Source: a virus. From it: 54,462 bases of DNA. The notes below the pieces were generated by a model that ran no database searches, was not told the DNA's origin, and worked only from the letters and a program-made list of their open reading frames with translations. The stretch lies in IMG/VR virus record IMGVR_UViG_3300025870_001402, positions 1-54,462 of that record. One strand, given 5' to 3'. Positions 43,895-50,682 of the stretch are shown here, one piece after another; positions within the stretch are counted from its first letter, which is position 1; each line of letters starts with the position of its first letter. A program made the position numbers and the translations under genes.

Positions 43895-45124
43895 TTATCT
43901 AAATGTATAGTTTAATCCGAATGTACTGTAGAAAAATTCTGTATCCCACATTCTTGTATATTCTCCTTCAACGAAAATTCCTAACTTTCTTCCTACTTTC
44001 CAACCAATGTTAGCACCGAATTGAAAATCGTTCCACTGTTCAAATTCAGAATCTTGTCTTAATCCACCTTTACCCCAATTGTTTCTATTACCATAATCGA
44101 AGTCATCATCACCCATTACGTAGGAATGGTAAGGTAATATGTAGTTACCATAAGCATGTGCCCAAAATTTTGGGGTGTAGTGATAGAAATCAAAACCAAC
44201 TACAGGAGACACTAATCCAAACTGACCAATTTCATCCCACATTTCATTGTTGAAGTCATTAATTAAATCTCTGAATACACCATCTCTAAATTCTAAATCT
44301 GAATCAGCCACTCTTTCACCATCTTCGTTTTGCCAAAACCAATCGTTTCTTTCTACCTCGTCACCAGTAACTGGATCTATGTATGTTTCTGTATAATATT
44401 GGTCCGTATAACCATTATCATATCCTAAAGTGTACCAAGGGTTTATTGGGTTACCATCCACATCTTCTTCATTTACCCACACTTCAAATGGATTATACCC
44501 ATACGCTCTATCATGTGTTCTGAACATTACACCGCCCGATAAAGAAAATTTCTTACCTATTGGTAATCTTGCTCTCACTTCCGCTGATTTATATTTGAAA
44601 TCGAATGCACCTTGCTCTCTTGATTCTAATTTGACTATATGGTATTTACCTGTGTGTCTAATGAAGTATCTTGAGTTGTTCCAAACATCACCTCTGTTAC
44701 GTTCTTTCTCCCAATGAAATAGGTATTCAAATCCTTGAACTGCCGATGTAGGGGCGGACAACGCAATTTGTCGTTCTCTATCAGCATTACCTGTCCAAAA
44801 ATTACCGGGTTTTCTTTCATAATCAAACCTAGCTAACTTTCTAATACCAAAACCTATTCTATAATCAAATGGGTTATACTCAGTCCCGTCAACTACAACA
44901 GGTATACTGTAGATACTACCATTATCGTTAGTTCTTACAAAATATTCTTTCCTTGCTGGTTCATACGAGTTACGGATGTCTCCCGCCCCATAAATTGTTC
45001 CATATTTTAAAAAATCATTGTAGAATTCCTTAAGAAAAGAGTCTTTTTTCTCTTTTACTTCCTTTTGTGCAAGTGCGGGTGTCGCACATAGAATACACAT
45101 TAATAATACTATTACGTTTCTCAT
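43895..45124 (-). CDS. Outer-membrane beta-barrel-like protein
   Basis: 409 residues. A signal peptide (MRNVIVLLMCILCATPALAQ) is followed by alternating strands (DYRIGFGIRKLARFDYERK, SLSGGVMFRTHDRAYG, WNDFQFGANIGWKVGRKLGIFVEGEYTRMW) and a terminal strand, FFYSTFGLNYTFR, ending in an aromatic-Arg pair as Bacteroidota barrels often do. It heads the leftward envelope operon. A TATTTATAG element (complement of 45166-45174) lies upstream. It could replace or mask a host porin; the function is unknown. Confidence 0.65.
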   Translation of the reverse strand: MRNVIVLLMCILCATPALAQKEVKEKKDSFLKEFYNDFLKYGTIYGAGDIRNSYEPARKEYFVRTNDNGSIYSIPVVVDGTEYNPFDYRIGFGIRKLARFDYERKPGNFWTGNADRERQIALSAPTSAVQGFEYLFHWEKERNRGDVWNNSRYFIRHTGKYHIVKLESREQGAFDFKYKSAEVRARLPIGKKFSLSGGVMFRTHDRAYGYNPFEVWVNEEDVDGNPINPWYTLGYDNGYTDQYYTETYIDPVTGDEVERNDWFWQNEDGERVADSDLEFRDGVFRDLINDFNNEMWDEIGQFGLVSPVVGFDFYHYTPKFWAHAYGNYILPYHSYVMGDDDFDYGNRNNWGKGGLRQDSEFEQWNDFQFGANIGWKVGRKLGIFVEGEYTRMWDTEFFYSTFGLNYTFR

Positions 45125-45222
45125 CTTTTAATTAAAGTGTTTTTTAATCATTATTTTTACTTTAACTATAAATATCTGGCCTTTATTAAAAAAATATTAT
45201 TATATTTGTATAAATAAATATT

Positions 45223-45387
45223 ATGAGCTACCAAGATATAATAAGAAACCTAACACAGATAAAGGGTCTATGTGATGATGATTGTCCAAAGATGGCATCG
45301 GAAAGGATAAGTTGGTTGATAACCGACATAAAAAAACACACTGAGAGACTATCTCTATGGGATAGATTAACTTCCTTAAATAAGTAA
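45223..45387 (+). CDS. 54-residue hypothetical protein
   Basis: Reads MSYQDIIRNLTQIKGLCDDDCPKMASERI and on. A -7 TATATTTG element (45201-45208) sits just upstream, though its -33 TTG is poor. The helical C-terminus (ITDIKKHTERLSLWDRL) supports a folded small protein. No family recognised. Confidence 0.45.
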   Translation: MSYQDIIRNLTQIKGLCDDDCPKMASERISWLITDIKKHTERLSLWDRLTSLNK

Positions 45388-45389
45388 AA

Positions 45390-45482
45390 ATGAAAAAAAA
45401 ATCCACTTACAATATTGTATTTGCATTATTTTTAACATTATATATACTCTCAAGAGTCATTAGATATATTATTAATAATTAA
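45390..45482 (+). CDS. 30-residue membrane micro-protein
   Basis: MKKKSTYNIVFALFLTLYIL then SRVIRYIINN: a basic start and one transmembrane helix. Two bases after the previous stop. Confidence 0.4.
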   Translation: MKKKSTYNIVFALFLTLYILSRVIRYIINN

Positions 45483-45494
45483 ATTAAGTAAATT

Positions 45495-45695
45495 ATGAAA
45501 CTTTACGACGTACCAAGAAATAGTAGAATTAAAGTGATCAGTGATATTAAGGTTCCACCCGCAGCACCCCATATCGAGGAACAGGAAGAACTTAATTTCA
45601 GATCCATAGATGGAATGTATAGTTATTGTACACGAGACAATGGTGAGGTGGTTCATTTGGTGGCTTGGGCGGATGTTGAAGTCATAAATAAGTAA
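45495..45695 (+). CDS. 66-residue hypothetical protein
   Basis: MKLYDVPRNSRIKVISDIKVPP is followed by EELNFRSIDGMYSYCTRDNGEVVHLVAWADVEVI, a small beta-barrel-like pattern known from many phage hypotheticals. It is cleanly spaced within a run of micro-genes. Confidence 0.55.
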   Translation: MKLYDVPRNSRIKVISDIKVPPAAPHIEEQEELNFRSIDGMYSYCTRDNGEVVHLVAWADVEVINK

Positions 45696-45715
45696 ATTAA
45701 ACTATTTATAGTATT

Positions 45716-45886
45716 ATGATAGAATTTTTTAGACATATATTTGGATTTTGTGGTGAACACTTCCACCCAAATGTATGGACTGCAATGGCATCGGCCCCGA
45801 TCATTGCAACAACAGTACACTACATAAAATGTAAGTGTGGTGGTTGGTTCTTTCATAAAAAGAGTTGTGATGAGAAAAATAATTAA
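45716..45886 (+). CDS. 56-residue Cys/His protein
   Basis: MIEFFRHIFGFCGEHFHPNVW, a short hydrophobic stretch, then YIKCKCGGWFFHKKSCDEKNN. The KCKCGGW..H..C part could bind zinc. A TATTTATAG element (45703-45711) lies 4 bases before the ATG. It overlaps the following lipoprotein gene by 17 bases. Confidence 0.5.
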   Translation: MIEFFRHIFGFCGEHFHPNVWTAMASAPIIATTVHYIKCKCGGWFFHKKSCDEKNN

Positions 45887-46082
45887 AATATCCCTGTTAT
45901 TCTTATTGGTATTGAGTTTTACTTCTTGTGCATGTTATCATTGTCCAAGAGTATACAAAGATCGTAGTGTCCCAACCGGCATACATGTACCCCTCAAAAA
46001 GAATACAAAACAAAACAAGTACGGACCAAAAAAACCGTATTATGGTAAACCTGAAAAAAGAACCAGGTTAAGACCTTGGTAA
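45870..46082 (+). CDS. Small SpII lipoprotein, basic
   Basis: 70 residues from MRKIIKISLLFLLVLSFTSC, with the lipobox ending at Cys20. The frame also opens at 45837, but that start lies deeper in the upstream gene and breaks the signal. The mature part is short and very basic (LKKNTKQNKYGPKKPYY and on). It would be anchored in the host envelope. Confidence 0.65.
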   Translation: MRKIIKISLLFLLVLSFTSCACYHCPRVYKDRSVPTGIHVPLKKNTKQNKYGPKKPYYGKPEKRTRLRPW

Positions 46083-46184
46083 TTACCTAAACTATTTAAT
46101 CTTATACCCCTAAAACTTGACTTTTCCGTTGTTTTTAGTTATATTTTTGTATACTTATATTAATACACTAATAATATCTAAAAA

Positions 46185-46469
46185 TTGAGAAATAAATTGT
46201 TTGACGACTTTGAAACACCTTCCGAATTTTATAATTTTGACGATGAATTTAAACAAAGTTTAGATAATTCATACGACATATTCACGGGTAGAAGGACCTA
46301 TGTTGAAATTATATGTGATTCTGAAAAACCTCACTTCTTTTTCTTTGAACCTACCGAGACCCCATCTAAAGAGGATATCGAGGATCTTGTTTATATATAC
46401 GAGGACTATGAAGAATACGAAAGATGTGGAGAACTAATGAGTTTAATCAAATGTCCAATTGAAAGATAA
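46185..46469 (+). CDS. Acidic hypothetical protein, TTG start
   Basis: 94 residues beginning at TTG (46185); no in-frame ATG gives a longer coherent product. Very acidic, with FDDFETPSEFYNFDDEF and a C-terminal helix, EDLVYIYEDYEEYERCG. A promoter-like TTG/TATTTTTG pair (46117-46149) precedes it, with a long spacer. It overlaps the next gene by 11 bases. Confidence 0.5.
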   Translation: MRNKLFDDFETPSEFYNFDDEFKQSLDNSYDIFTGRRTYVEIICDSEKPHFFFFEPTETPSKEDIEDLVYIYEDYEEYERCGELMSLIKCPIER

Positions 46470-46650
46470 GATAATATATAGGTTAGTTACAGGTATCCTA
46501 ATCGTGTTAGTTATTTTAATTGTTGGGGACTACATAATCGCGTATAGCGAGGGTAGACCAATCAATGAAAAAATAATTAACTTAATTCACATAACTATTG
46601 CTGGTTTAATTGGAATTATAGGTACTTATTATGGTATGAAAAATAAATAA
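46459..46650 (+). CDS. Two-helix membrane protein, TTG start
   Basis: 63 residues. Two transmembrane segments (about residues 10-28 and 42-58, IHITIAGLIGIIGTYYG) and a charged end, GMKNK. Holin-like size and topology, but no neighbouring endolysin is seen, so lysis is only a possibility. TTG start overlapping the previous gene by 11 bases. Confidence 0.5.
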   Translation: MKDKIIYRLVTGILIVLVILIVGDYIIAYSEGRPINEKIINLIHITIAGLIGIIGTYYGMKNK

Positions 46651-46651
46651 A

Positions 46652-46807
46652 ATGAGAACACAATTCCTACAAAAATTAATAGAACAGTTTCCGAATGATT
46701 ATCAATTAGGTCAGGCGATTAGAAAGTATCACCAATTGAGATCAGGGGGAAAAATAAAACCAGATTGCGAGAAGATTGTATTAAGATCAACCTTCGACGA
46801 TAACTAA
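46652..46807 (+). CDS. 51-residue hypothetical protein
   Basis: MRTQFLQKLIEQFPNDYQLGQ is followed by AIRKYHQLRSGGKIKPDCEK: a compact helical protein of a kind common in phage micro-gene runs. Starts one base after the previous stop. Confidence 0.45.
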   Translation: MRTQFLQKLIEQFPNDYQLGQAIRKYHQLRSGGKIKPDCEKIVLRSTFDDN

Positions 46808-46816
46808 GTAAAAACA

Positions 46817-46960
46817 ATGAGTCACGAACAACAAACTAATGGAACTCCTCAACTACAAGGAGAAAGAAACTCTTTCAATCAGAAAGTAGGTTCTTATAGT
46901 ATATTGGGTAGAACTAAGAAAGTTCTATGGTCTAACAGACGTAGGTGGAGAAACATATAG
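46817..46960 (+). CDS. 47-residue basic hypothetical protein
   Basis: MSHEQQTNGTPQLQGERNSF, ending SILGRTKKVLWSNRRRWRNI. The Arg/Trp-rich C-terminus suggests nucleic-acid or membrane binding. Nine bases after the previous gene. Confidence 0.4.
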   Translation: MSHEQQTNGTPQLQGERNSFNQKVGSYSILGRTKKVLWSNRRRWRNI

Positions 46961-47048
46961 ATTGATAAAATACCTCCTTTTCTAATAGGGAGATATGGTT
47001 AGTACTCTCGAGTACATAATATTAGGATTAAATACATTTAAATATAAT

Positions 47049-47873
47049 ATGGGAAATTGGTTTAAGAAGGCCGGAAAAACTATTAAAAAGTCTGCCGATA
47101 AAGTTGCAGATAAGGCGAAAGACACAACTAACACGGTTGTCAAAGAAACTACTAATGCGGCGAACACCGTTGCGAAAGAAACTACTAATGCGGCGAACAC
47201 CGTTGCGAAAGAAACCACTAAGGTGGCTAACACAGTTGCCAAAACAACTACAAATATTTATACTGACTCTAAAAAGGCGGTGGTAAAAACAACTAACGTA
47301 GTTGCTAAAAACACTGAGGAGGCCGCGAAACAAGGGTTGGATGTTGCATCTGATACTTGGAAGGAAGGAAGTTCACAAGCAATTGAGTTTGCAAAAGATG
47401 GATTAGAGGCGGTTGAGGACGCTGCGGAGTCAGCAGTTGATTGGTTAGATGAGAACGCATGTTACATAGGATTGAATATGGCATTAACAACAGGTTGTGT
47501 TGCGTACTTCACACCTAAACCAGCACCGGCAGATCCAGGTACCGTTACATCAACCACTATTAGTGCGACTATGTTGGCGGCGATGGCGTCGGTAGGTCAG
47601 AAAGTTGCGATAATGGTAGTATCTAAAGAGGTTGGTAAACTTTTAGCTGATGGTATATTTTTAATACCAGGTGTGAAAGGAAAGTGTGATAAAGAATTAT
47701 TAACAAGAGTTCTTACTAATGTAGTTGGTAAGGCGAACCCTATATATGCTACAGCAGCACTATCAACACCAGCGGGAGTTGGATTGTTTGTAGGGTCAGT
47801 AGTTTCACCAATTGTGGCAACACTAATTTGTGAGGGTGTGGTACCAAATGGGTTCTCTAAATTAGACGATTAA
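47049..47873 (+). CDS. Repeat-helix (LEA/apolipoprotein-like) protein with hydrophobic C-terminal domain
   Basis: 274 residues from MGNWFKKAGKTIKKSADKVA; the longer frame from 46995 is less likely. Residues 20-85 are 11-residue amphipathic repeats of the type (T)NAANTVAKETT, as in LEA or apolipoprotein helices. The C-terminal half (from ENACYIGLNMALTTGCVAYFTPKP) is hydrophobic, with GVGLFVGSVVSPIVATLICEG near the end. It recalls bacterial hypothetical proteins that pair a surface-active helix with a membrane-inserting domain. Function unknown. Confidence 0.55.
   Translation: MGNWFKKAGKTIKKSADKVADKAKDTTNTVVKETTNAANTVAKETTNAANTVAKETTKVANTVAKTTTNIYTDSKKAVVKTTNVVAKNTEEAAKQGLDVASDTWKEGSSQAIEFAKDGLEAVEDAAESAVDWLDENACYIGLNMALTTGCVAYFTPKPAPADPGTVTSTTISATMLAAMASVGQKVAIMVVSKEVGKLLADGIFLIPGVKGKCDKELLTRVLTNVVGKANPIYATAALSTPAGVGLFVGSVVSPIVATLICEGVVPNGFSKLDD
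47148..47213 (+). repeat. Two perfect 33-bp tandem repeats in the repeat-helix gene
   Basis: Bases 47148-47180 and 47181-47213 are the same 33-mer, encoding an 11-residue amphipathic unit; a diverged third copy follows to about 47246. Perfect identity suggests recent expansion. Confidence 0.85.
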
Positions 47874-47902
47874 AAAAAAATATAAATATTTTTATTATTT
47901 TA

Positions 47903-47933
47903 TTGATTTAATAAAAAATGTTTTATATATTTG
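47903..47933 (+). promoter_or_regulatory. Bacteroidota-type promoter of the structured RNA
   Basis: TTG at 47903-47905, TATATTTG at 47926-47933, spacer 20. The expected start of transcription is near 47940. There is no coding frame of useful size downstream until 48524. Confidence 0.8.
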
Positions 47934-47939
47934 TACCAA

Positions 47940-48447
47940 CAAAAGGGATAGGTTGAACAAAATGATACCGATTAACCCCTAACGTTCTTTAAAATATTGG
48001 AAAGTGACAGGATAACGATTGATCATCAATTTCCTGAGTGTATTGGAGAATAAACCTTTGGAAGGAGGTTAATCCACACCGACAGTAGACACGTTCTACT
48101 ATTCTGGCTGAAGTTCGCAAGACTGATGTTGGGGTATCTTGACAGAGAAGAAGTGGTTGACATTAAAAACAGCAAGATAGCTAACTTTCAAACTCATTGT
48201 GAGACGATCGAAAGATCAACCTCACCTTGTGACTGAATAACCCTTCTGTTTGGGGGTAAAGTAAACTATAAGGGGTTGTACCCGCATTATTAGATTAACA
48301 GTCTAATGTTGAACTAAAGTAAAATTTAGTATAGTTGTATGAGTAAAAGACACAACAGAATGATCATCTAAGGCTAGCATACCTTAGTACACATTTACTT
48401 TCCTTTTTTATTAAACCCTTTTCTGGTAACAGTTAAGGGTTTTTTTA
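47940..48447 (+). ncRNA. Structured non-coding RNA of about 500 nt, unassigned
   Basis: A 650-base gene-free gap holds a consensus promoter, many complementary segments and an intrinsic terminator. Perfect helices: GGAAAGT 47999-48005 with ACTTTCC 48397-48403 (closing); GATTAACC 47970-47977 with GGTTAATC 48067-48074; CAGGA/TCCTG 48008-48036; AGTAGA/TCTACT 48084-48100; TATCTTG 48135-48141 with CAAGATA 48173-48179; GTGAG/CTCAC 48199-48225 around a GATC-GAAA-GATC hairpin; ATTAGA/TCTAAT 48289-48307; ACTAAA/TTTAGT 48313-48330 inside TGTTG/CAACA; CTAAGG/CCTTAG 48368-48387. The longest open frames inside are short and unconvincing. RNase P and tmRNA signatures do not fit. Function unknown. Confidence 0.75.
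48413..48446 (+). terminator. Intrinsic terminator of the structured RNA
   Basis: AAACCCTT (48413-48420) pairs with AAGGGTTT (48435-48442); an inner CTG/CAG pair closes a GTAA loop; a T run follows to 48446. Confidence 0.9.
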
Positions 48448-48479
48448 TGCGGTAATATCAAAGAATTCCTATTATAATT

Positions 48480-48509
48480 TTGTATATTCTAAAAAATATA
48501 TTATATTTG
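48480..48509 (+). promoter_or_regulatory. Bacteroidota-type promoter
   Basis: TTG at 48480-48482, TATATTTG at 48502-48509, spacer 19. Drives the gene at 48524 and probably the CDGSH gene after it. Confidence 0.8.
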
Positions 48510-48523
48510 ATGAAATTTAAAGT

Positions 48524-48715
48524 ATGAAAATTTTTGCAGTTAAAAACGGTATAAGGTATTTCAGAGAAAGATTAGGTTCTACAGACAATAAAGAGAGAAA
48601 GATCTATTACAGAAATGAACTTTATAGGTTAGAAGAAAAACTATATAATTTACAATTTAAAGAAGACGAAAAACATTATGGTGAGATTATTCAGGAACGA
48701 GAAGGGACAGATTAA
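48524..48715 (+). CDS. Small helical protein
   Basis: 63 residues, MKIFAVKNGIRYFRERLGS then a coiled-coil-like region, YRNELYRLEEKLYNLQ. First gene after a consensus promoter that follows the structured RNA. Overlaps the CDGSH gene by 38 bases in a different frame. No family recognised. Confidence 0.5.
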   Translation: MKIFAVKNGIRYFRERLGSTDNKERKIYYRNELYRLEEKLYNLQFKEDEKHYGEIIQEREGTD

Positions 48716-48869
48716 ATTATTGGAAGGTGAGGTCGAACTTGTGGGTTCAGACGGTAAAAAGATAAGACACCACCCAACTAAATTCTCAATATGTGGGTGC
48801 GGAAAAAGTAAAACAATATTATGTGATGGTTCACACAAACCAAAAGAAGATGAAAGTAAAGAAAGTTGA
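48678..48869 (+). CDS. CDGSH-type iron-sulfur protein
   Basis: 63 residues. FSICGCGKSKTILCDGSHKP carries the C-x-C-x6-C-x3-H motif of CDGSH [2Fe-2S] proteins (mitoNEET family). The preceding GGEVELV-like and GKKIRHHPTKF segments fit the usual short N-terminal strand. It would be a cytoplasmic electron or cluster carrier. The canonical Pro before CDGSH is Leu here. Starts inside the preceding gene and overlaps the next by 20 bases. Confidence 0.85.
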   Translation: MVRLFRNEKGQIKLLEGEVELVGSDGKKIRHHPTKFSICGCGKSKTILCDGSHKPKEDESKES

Positions 48870-49137
48870 TACACCATTAGAGGTTGTTTCCAAGGAAGTT
48901 CAAAGATGGATTGATAAAACAGAAGATGAGAACGCAAAGTTTCCTCTTCATGCAGTTTTAGAAATAATTAAAACCTTATCTGTAGAGGAAGAAAAGTTTG
49001 CGGGTAAAATGTACGATTATGGTGCAAGTGGTTGGTTTGGATATACCACGGGTAGAAAGTTTTATAAATCTGAATTTTTGGGGGATGGAAAAAAGAAAAC
49101 CAAAGAAACTGAAGAGTTGGGAGTTTGTCAAGGATAA
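48850..49137 (+). CDS. Unrecognised protein overlapping the CDGSH gene
   Basis: 95 residues from MKVKKVDTPLEVV; an earlier ATG at 48793 would bury more of the CDGSH gene. A helical N-terminal half (KEVQRWIDKTEDENAKFPLH) is followed by DYGASGWFGYTTGRKFYKSEF. Overlaps the CDGSH gene by 20 bases and the next gene by 53, each in another frame. No family recognised. Confidence 0.5.
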   Translation: MKVKKVDTPLEVVSKEVQRWIDKTEDENAKFPLHAVLEIIKTLSVEEEKFAGKMYDYGASGWFGYTTGRKFYKSEFLGDGKKKTKETEELGVCQG

Positions 49138-49261
49138 ACGACACAACCTATCAACACTAAAAGACTACGATGATCCATCGAAATTTTATTACCAATTTGA
49201 TGGGTATGTTTATTACCCAGCGGTACATAAGATAGATTTTGATATGTTACATCAGGGTTAG
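49085..49261 (+). CDS. Small hypothetical protein, out-of-frame overlap
   Basis: 58 residues from MEKRKPKKLKSWEF. The first 17 codons lie inside the preceding gene in the +1 frame. The unique part (YDDPSKFYYQFDGYVYYPAVHKIDF) is aromatic-rich. The frame extends well past the upstream stop, which supports a real gene. Confidence 0.45.
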   Translation: MEKRKPKKLKSWEFVKDKRHNLSTLKDYDDPSKFYYQFDGYVYYPAVHKIDFDMLHQG

Positions 49262-49305
49262 TTATGTTATTTAAGTTAAAATAAGAATCTCAAAATAAAT
49301 AAATT

Positions 49306-49485
49306 ATGAATCACTGGTTAAATGAGGGGAAACAAATACTATCTAAACCCCAAGTAGACGAACAAGAAATAGATGAAATTAATGGTATAGAAAGAAAACC
49401 CACCTTGGGTTGTATGATCATAGTTATAGGTACAATTATATTTTGGTCTATGGTTTATTGGTTATATAATCTAATTATCAGTTGA
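49306..49485 (+). CDS. 59-residue single-pass membrane protein
   Basis: A soluble acidic N-terminus (MNHWLNEGKQILSKPQVDEQE) precedes one membrane helix (CMIIVIGTIIFWSMVYWLYNL). The only frame of note between 49262 and 49527; the remainder of that gap is AT-rich with no other signal. Confidence 0.5.
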   Translation: MNHWLNEGKQILSKPQVDEQEIDEINGIERKPTLGCMIIVIGTIIFWSMVYWLYNLIIS

Positions 49486-49527
49486 TTATTTATAAAAAAA
49501 ATCATATATTATTAATAACTAAAAAGA

Positions 49528-49893
49528 ATGATAATGGGAAAGACTAAATGGTTTAGAAATATTAAAGATAAGGGTTATTTAGATTCGACCTTCATATTGT
49601 TAGGGTTAGCATTAGTATTATCAGTTATTATGTTAGTTGGTTCATTAACTAATGGTTATGAATCACAACCAATCAAAGATAGTCGACAAAATGACACTGT
49701 ATTTGTAACCGACACAATTTACGTAGATCAACTAATAAACTTAGATAGGTTAGATAGTATAGAAGAGATATTATACTACGAAGTGGTTGATAATCAATTA
49801 TATTTGTATACAAAGAAAGATTCCATTCAGGATGAAATAGAAAGATACCATTACATAAAAAGTTTAGACTCCGAAAGTGAAGGGTGGGATTAA
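49528..49893 (+). CDS. Single-pass membrane protein with acidic tail
   Basis: 121 residues (or 119 from the second ATG at 49534). One membrane helix (TFILLGLALVLSVIMLVGSL) is followed by a repeated acidic strand region: NDTVFVTDTIYVDQLINLDRLDSIEE. The tail is probably periplasmic. No family recognised. Confidence 0.5.
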   Translation: MIMGKTKWFRNIKDKGYLDSTFILLGLALVLSVIMLVGSLTNGYESQPIKDSRQNDTVFVTDTIYVDQLINLDRLDSIEEILYYEVVDNQLYLYTKKDSIQDEIERYHYIKSLDSESEGWD

Positions 49894-49936
49894 CTATAGT
49901 TTGTATTATAAAAAGACCAAAATAAATTAATGAACA

Positions 49937-50089
49937 ATGTCAAAATTTAAATTCACAACAAAGAATGGTACCCATGTTTCTGCATGTGAGACTAACACTG
50001 AAGAAAAAGCGTGGTTATGGATCTCTAAAGTTAAAGACCTAACCCTAAAACAATCGAAAGATTTGTATAATATTAAAAAATTAGATTAA
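49937..50089 (+). CDS. 50-residue hypothetical protein
   Basis: MSKFKFTTKNGTHVSACETNTEEKAWLWI then a Lys-rich helix. It resembles small phage 'KFTTKNGTHV' proteins in style. Separated by 10 bases from the next gene. Confidence 0.45.
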   Translation: MSKFKFTTKNGTHVSACETNTEEKAWLWISKVKDLTLKQSKDLYNIKKLD

Positions 50090-50099
50090 ATAAAAACAA

Positions 50100-50474
50100 A
50101 TGAGTGAAAAAAGTTACGTCCGTAAAATTGAGACTTGGACAATCTCAGCTGCAAGTGAACCGATTGAGGTTAACATAGAAGCATTAAGAAAATGTGAACC
50201 ACCATATAAGGGTGATTCAGAACAAGAATTGGTAAACTATCTACAAAACGAAGTGTGGAATGAATATGATTTTTTAGATAATGAACACAATAAAGAAGTT
50301 TATGGTGAAGATGAATTACAAGATTTAGGTATGGAAGATGCCTATTGTTCAAATGAGTTCTTTGATTCTCGTAATAAAGGTGAGGATGCATCACTACAAG
50401 TAGGTGTACCAAATGAGGAGTGGACAAAAACAGGTGGTTTCCAACCATTAGCATATGGAGAAAACGAATATTAA
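50100..50474 (+). CDS. Acidic hypothetical protein
   Basis: 124 residues, very acidic with Asn/Gln. MSEKSYVRKIETWTISAASEPIEV begins a beta region; ELVNYLQNEVWNEYDFLDNEH is helical. The last 20 residues (GGFQPLAYGENEY) are aromatic. No family recognised. Confidence 0.5.
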   Translation: MSEKSYVRKIETWTISAASEPIEVNIEALRKCEPPYKGDSEQELVNYLQNEVWNEYDFLDNEHNKEVYGEDELQDLGMEDAYCSNEFFDSRNKGEDASLQVGVPNEEWTKTGGFQPLAYGENEY

Positions 50475-50479
50475 TATAT

Positions 50480-50662
50480 ATGGACAAAGGACAACAATAC
50501 GAACAGTTTCTATCTGAATATCACAGATTAGATAACCAAATAGGTCAAATTAAAATGAATAAATTTGATTTAAATGCAGAGGACCAAAAGAAGGTGGACC
50601 TATTAGAAAGAAAGAAAACCTATATCATGGGTAGAGTGGAGGAGTTACAAAGAAAGTTTTAA
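50480..50662 (+). CDS. Coiled-coil small protein
   Basis: 60 residues from MDKGQQYEQFLSEYHRLDNQIG; an earlier in-frame ATG at 50420 would fall inside the previous gene. A heptad helix covers most of the protein (FDLNAEDQKKVDLLERK). Five bases after the previous gene. Confidence 0.5.
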   Translation: MDKGQQYEQFLSEYHRLDNQIGQIKMNKFDLNAEDQKKVDLLERKKTYIMGRVEELQRKF

Positions 50663-50682
50663 TTAATAACCCGTGATGAACC

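Noticed and set aside
47148-47246. CRISPR-like short repeats
   Set aside because: The 33-bp units are tandem, in frame, with no spacers, and encode an 11-residue helix repeat.
47028-47333. Minus-strand frame of 101 codons across the repeat-helix gene
   Set aside because: It is the reverse of a strongly biased repeat coding region and has repetitive, implausible composition.
47940-48447. RNase P RNA, because of GGAAAGT near the 5' end and ACAGAA near the 3' end
   Set aside because: The P4 helix cannot form: GGAAAGT here pairs with ACTTTCC near the end, and the CCGGGC/GCCCGG partners are absent.
47940-48447. tmRNA or tRNA-like element
   Set aside because: There is no acceptor arm ending CCA, no T-loop GGTTCGA, and no tag open reading frame.
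49085-49137. Programmed frameshift joining 48850-49137 to 49085-49261 at A AAA AAG
   Set aside because: The slippery heptamer favours -1, and the -1 frame stops within a few codons; the second frame is +1 and has its own ATG.
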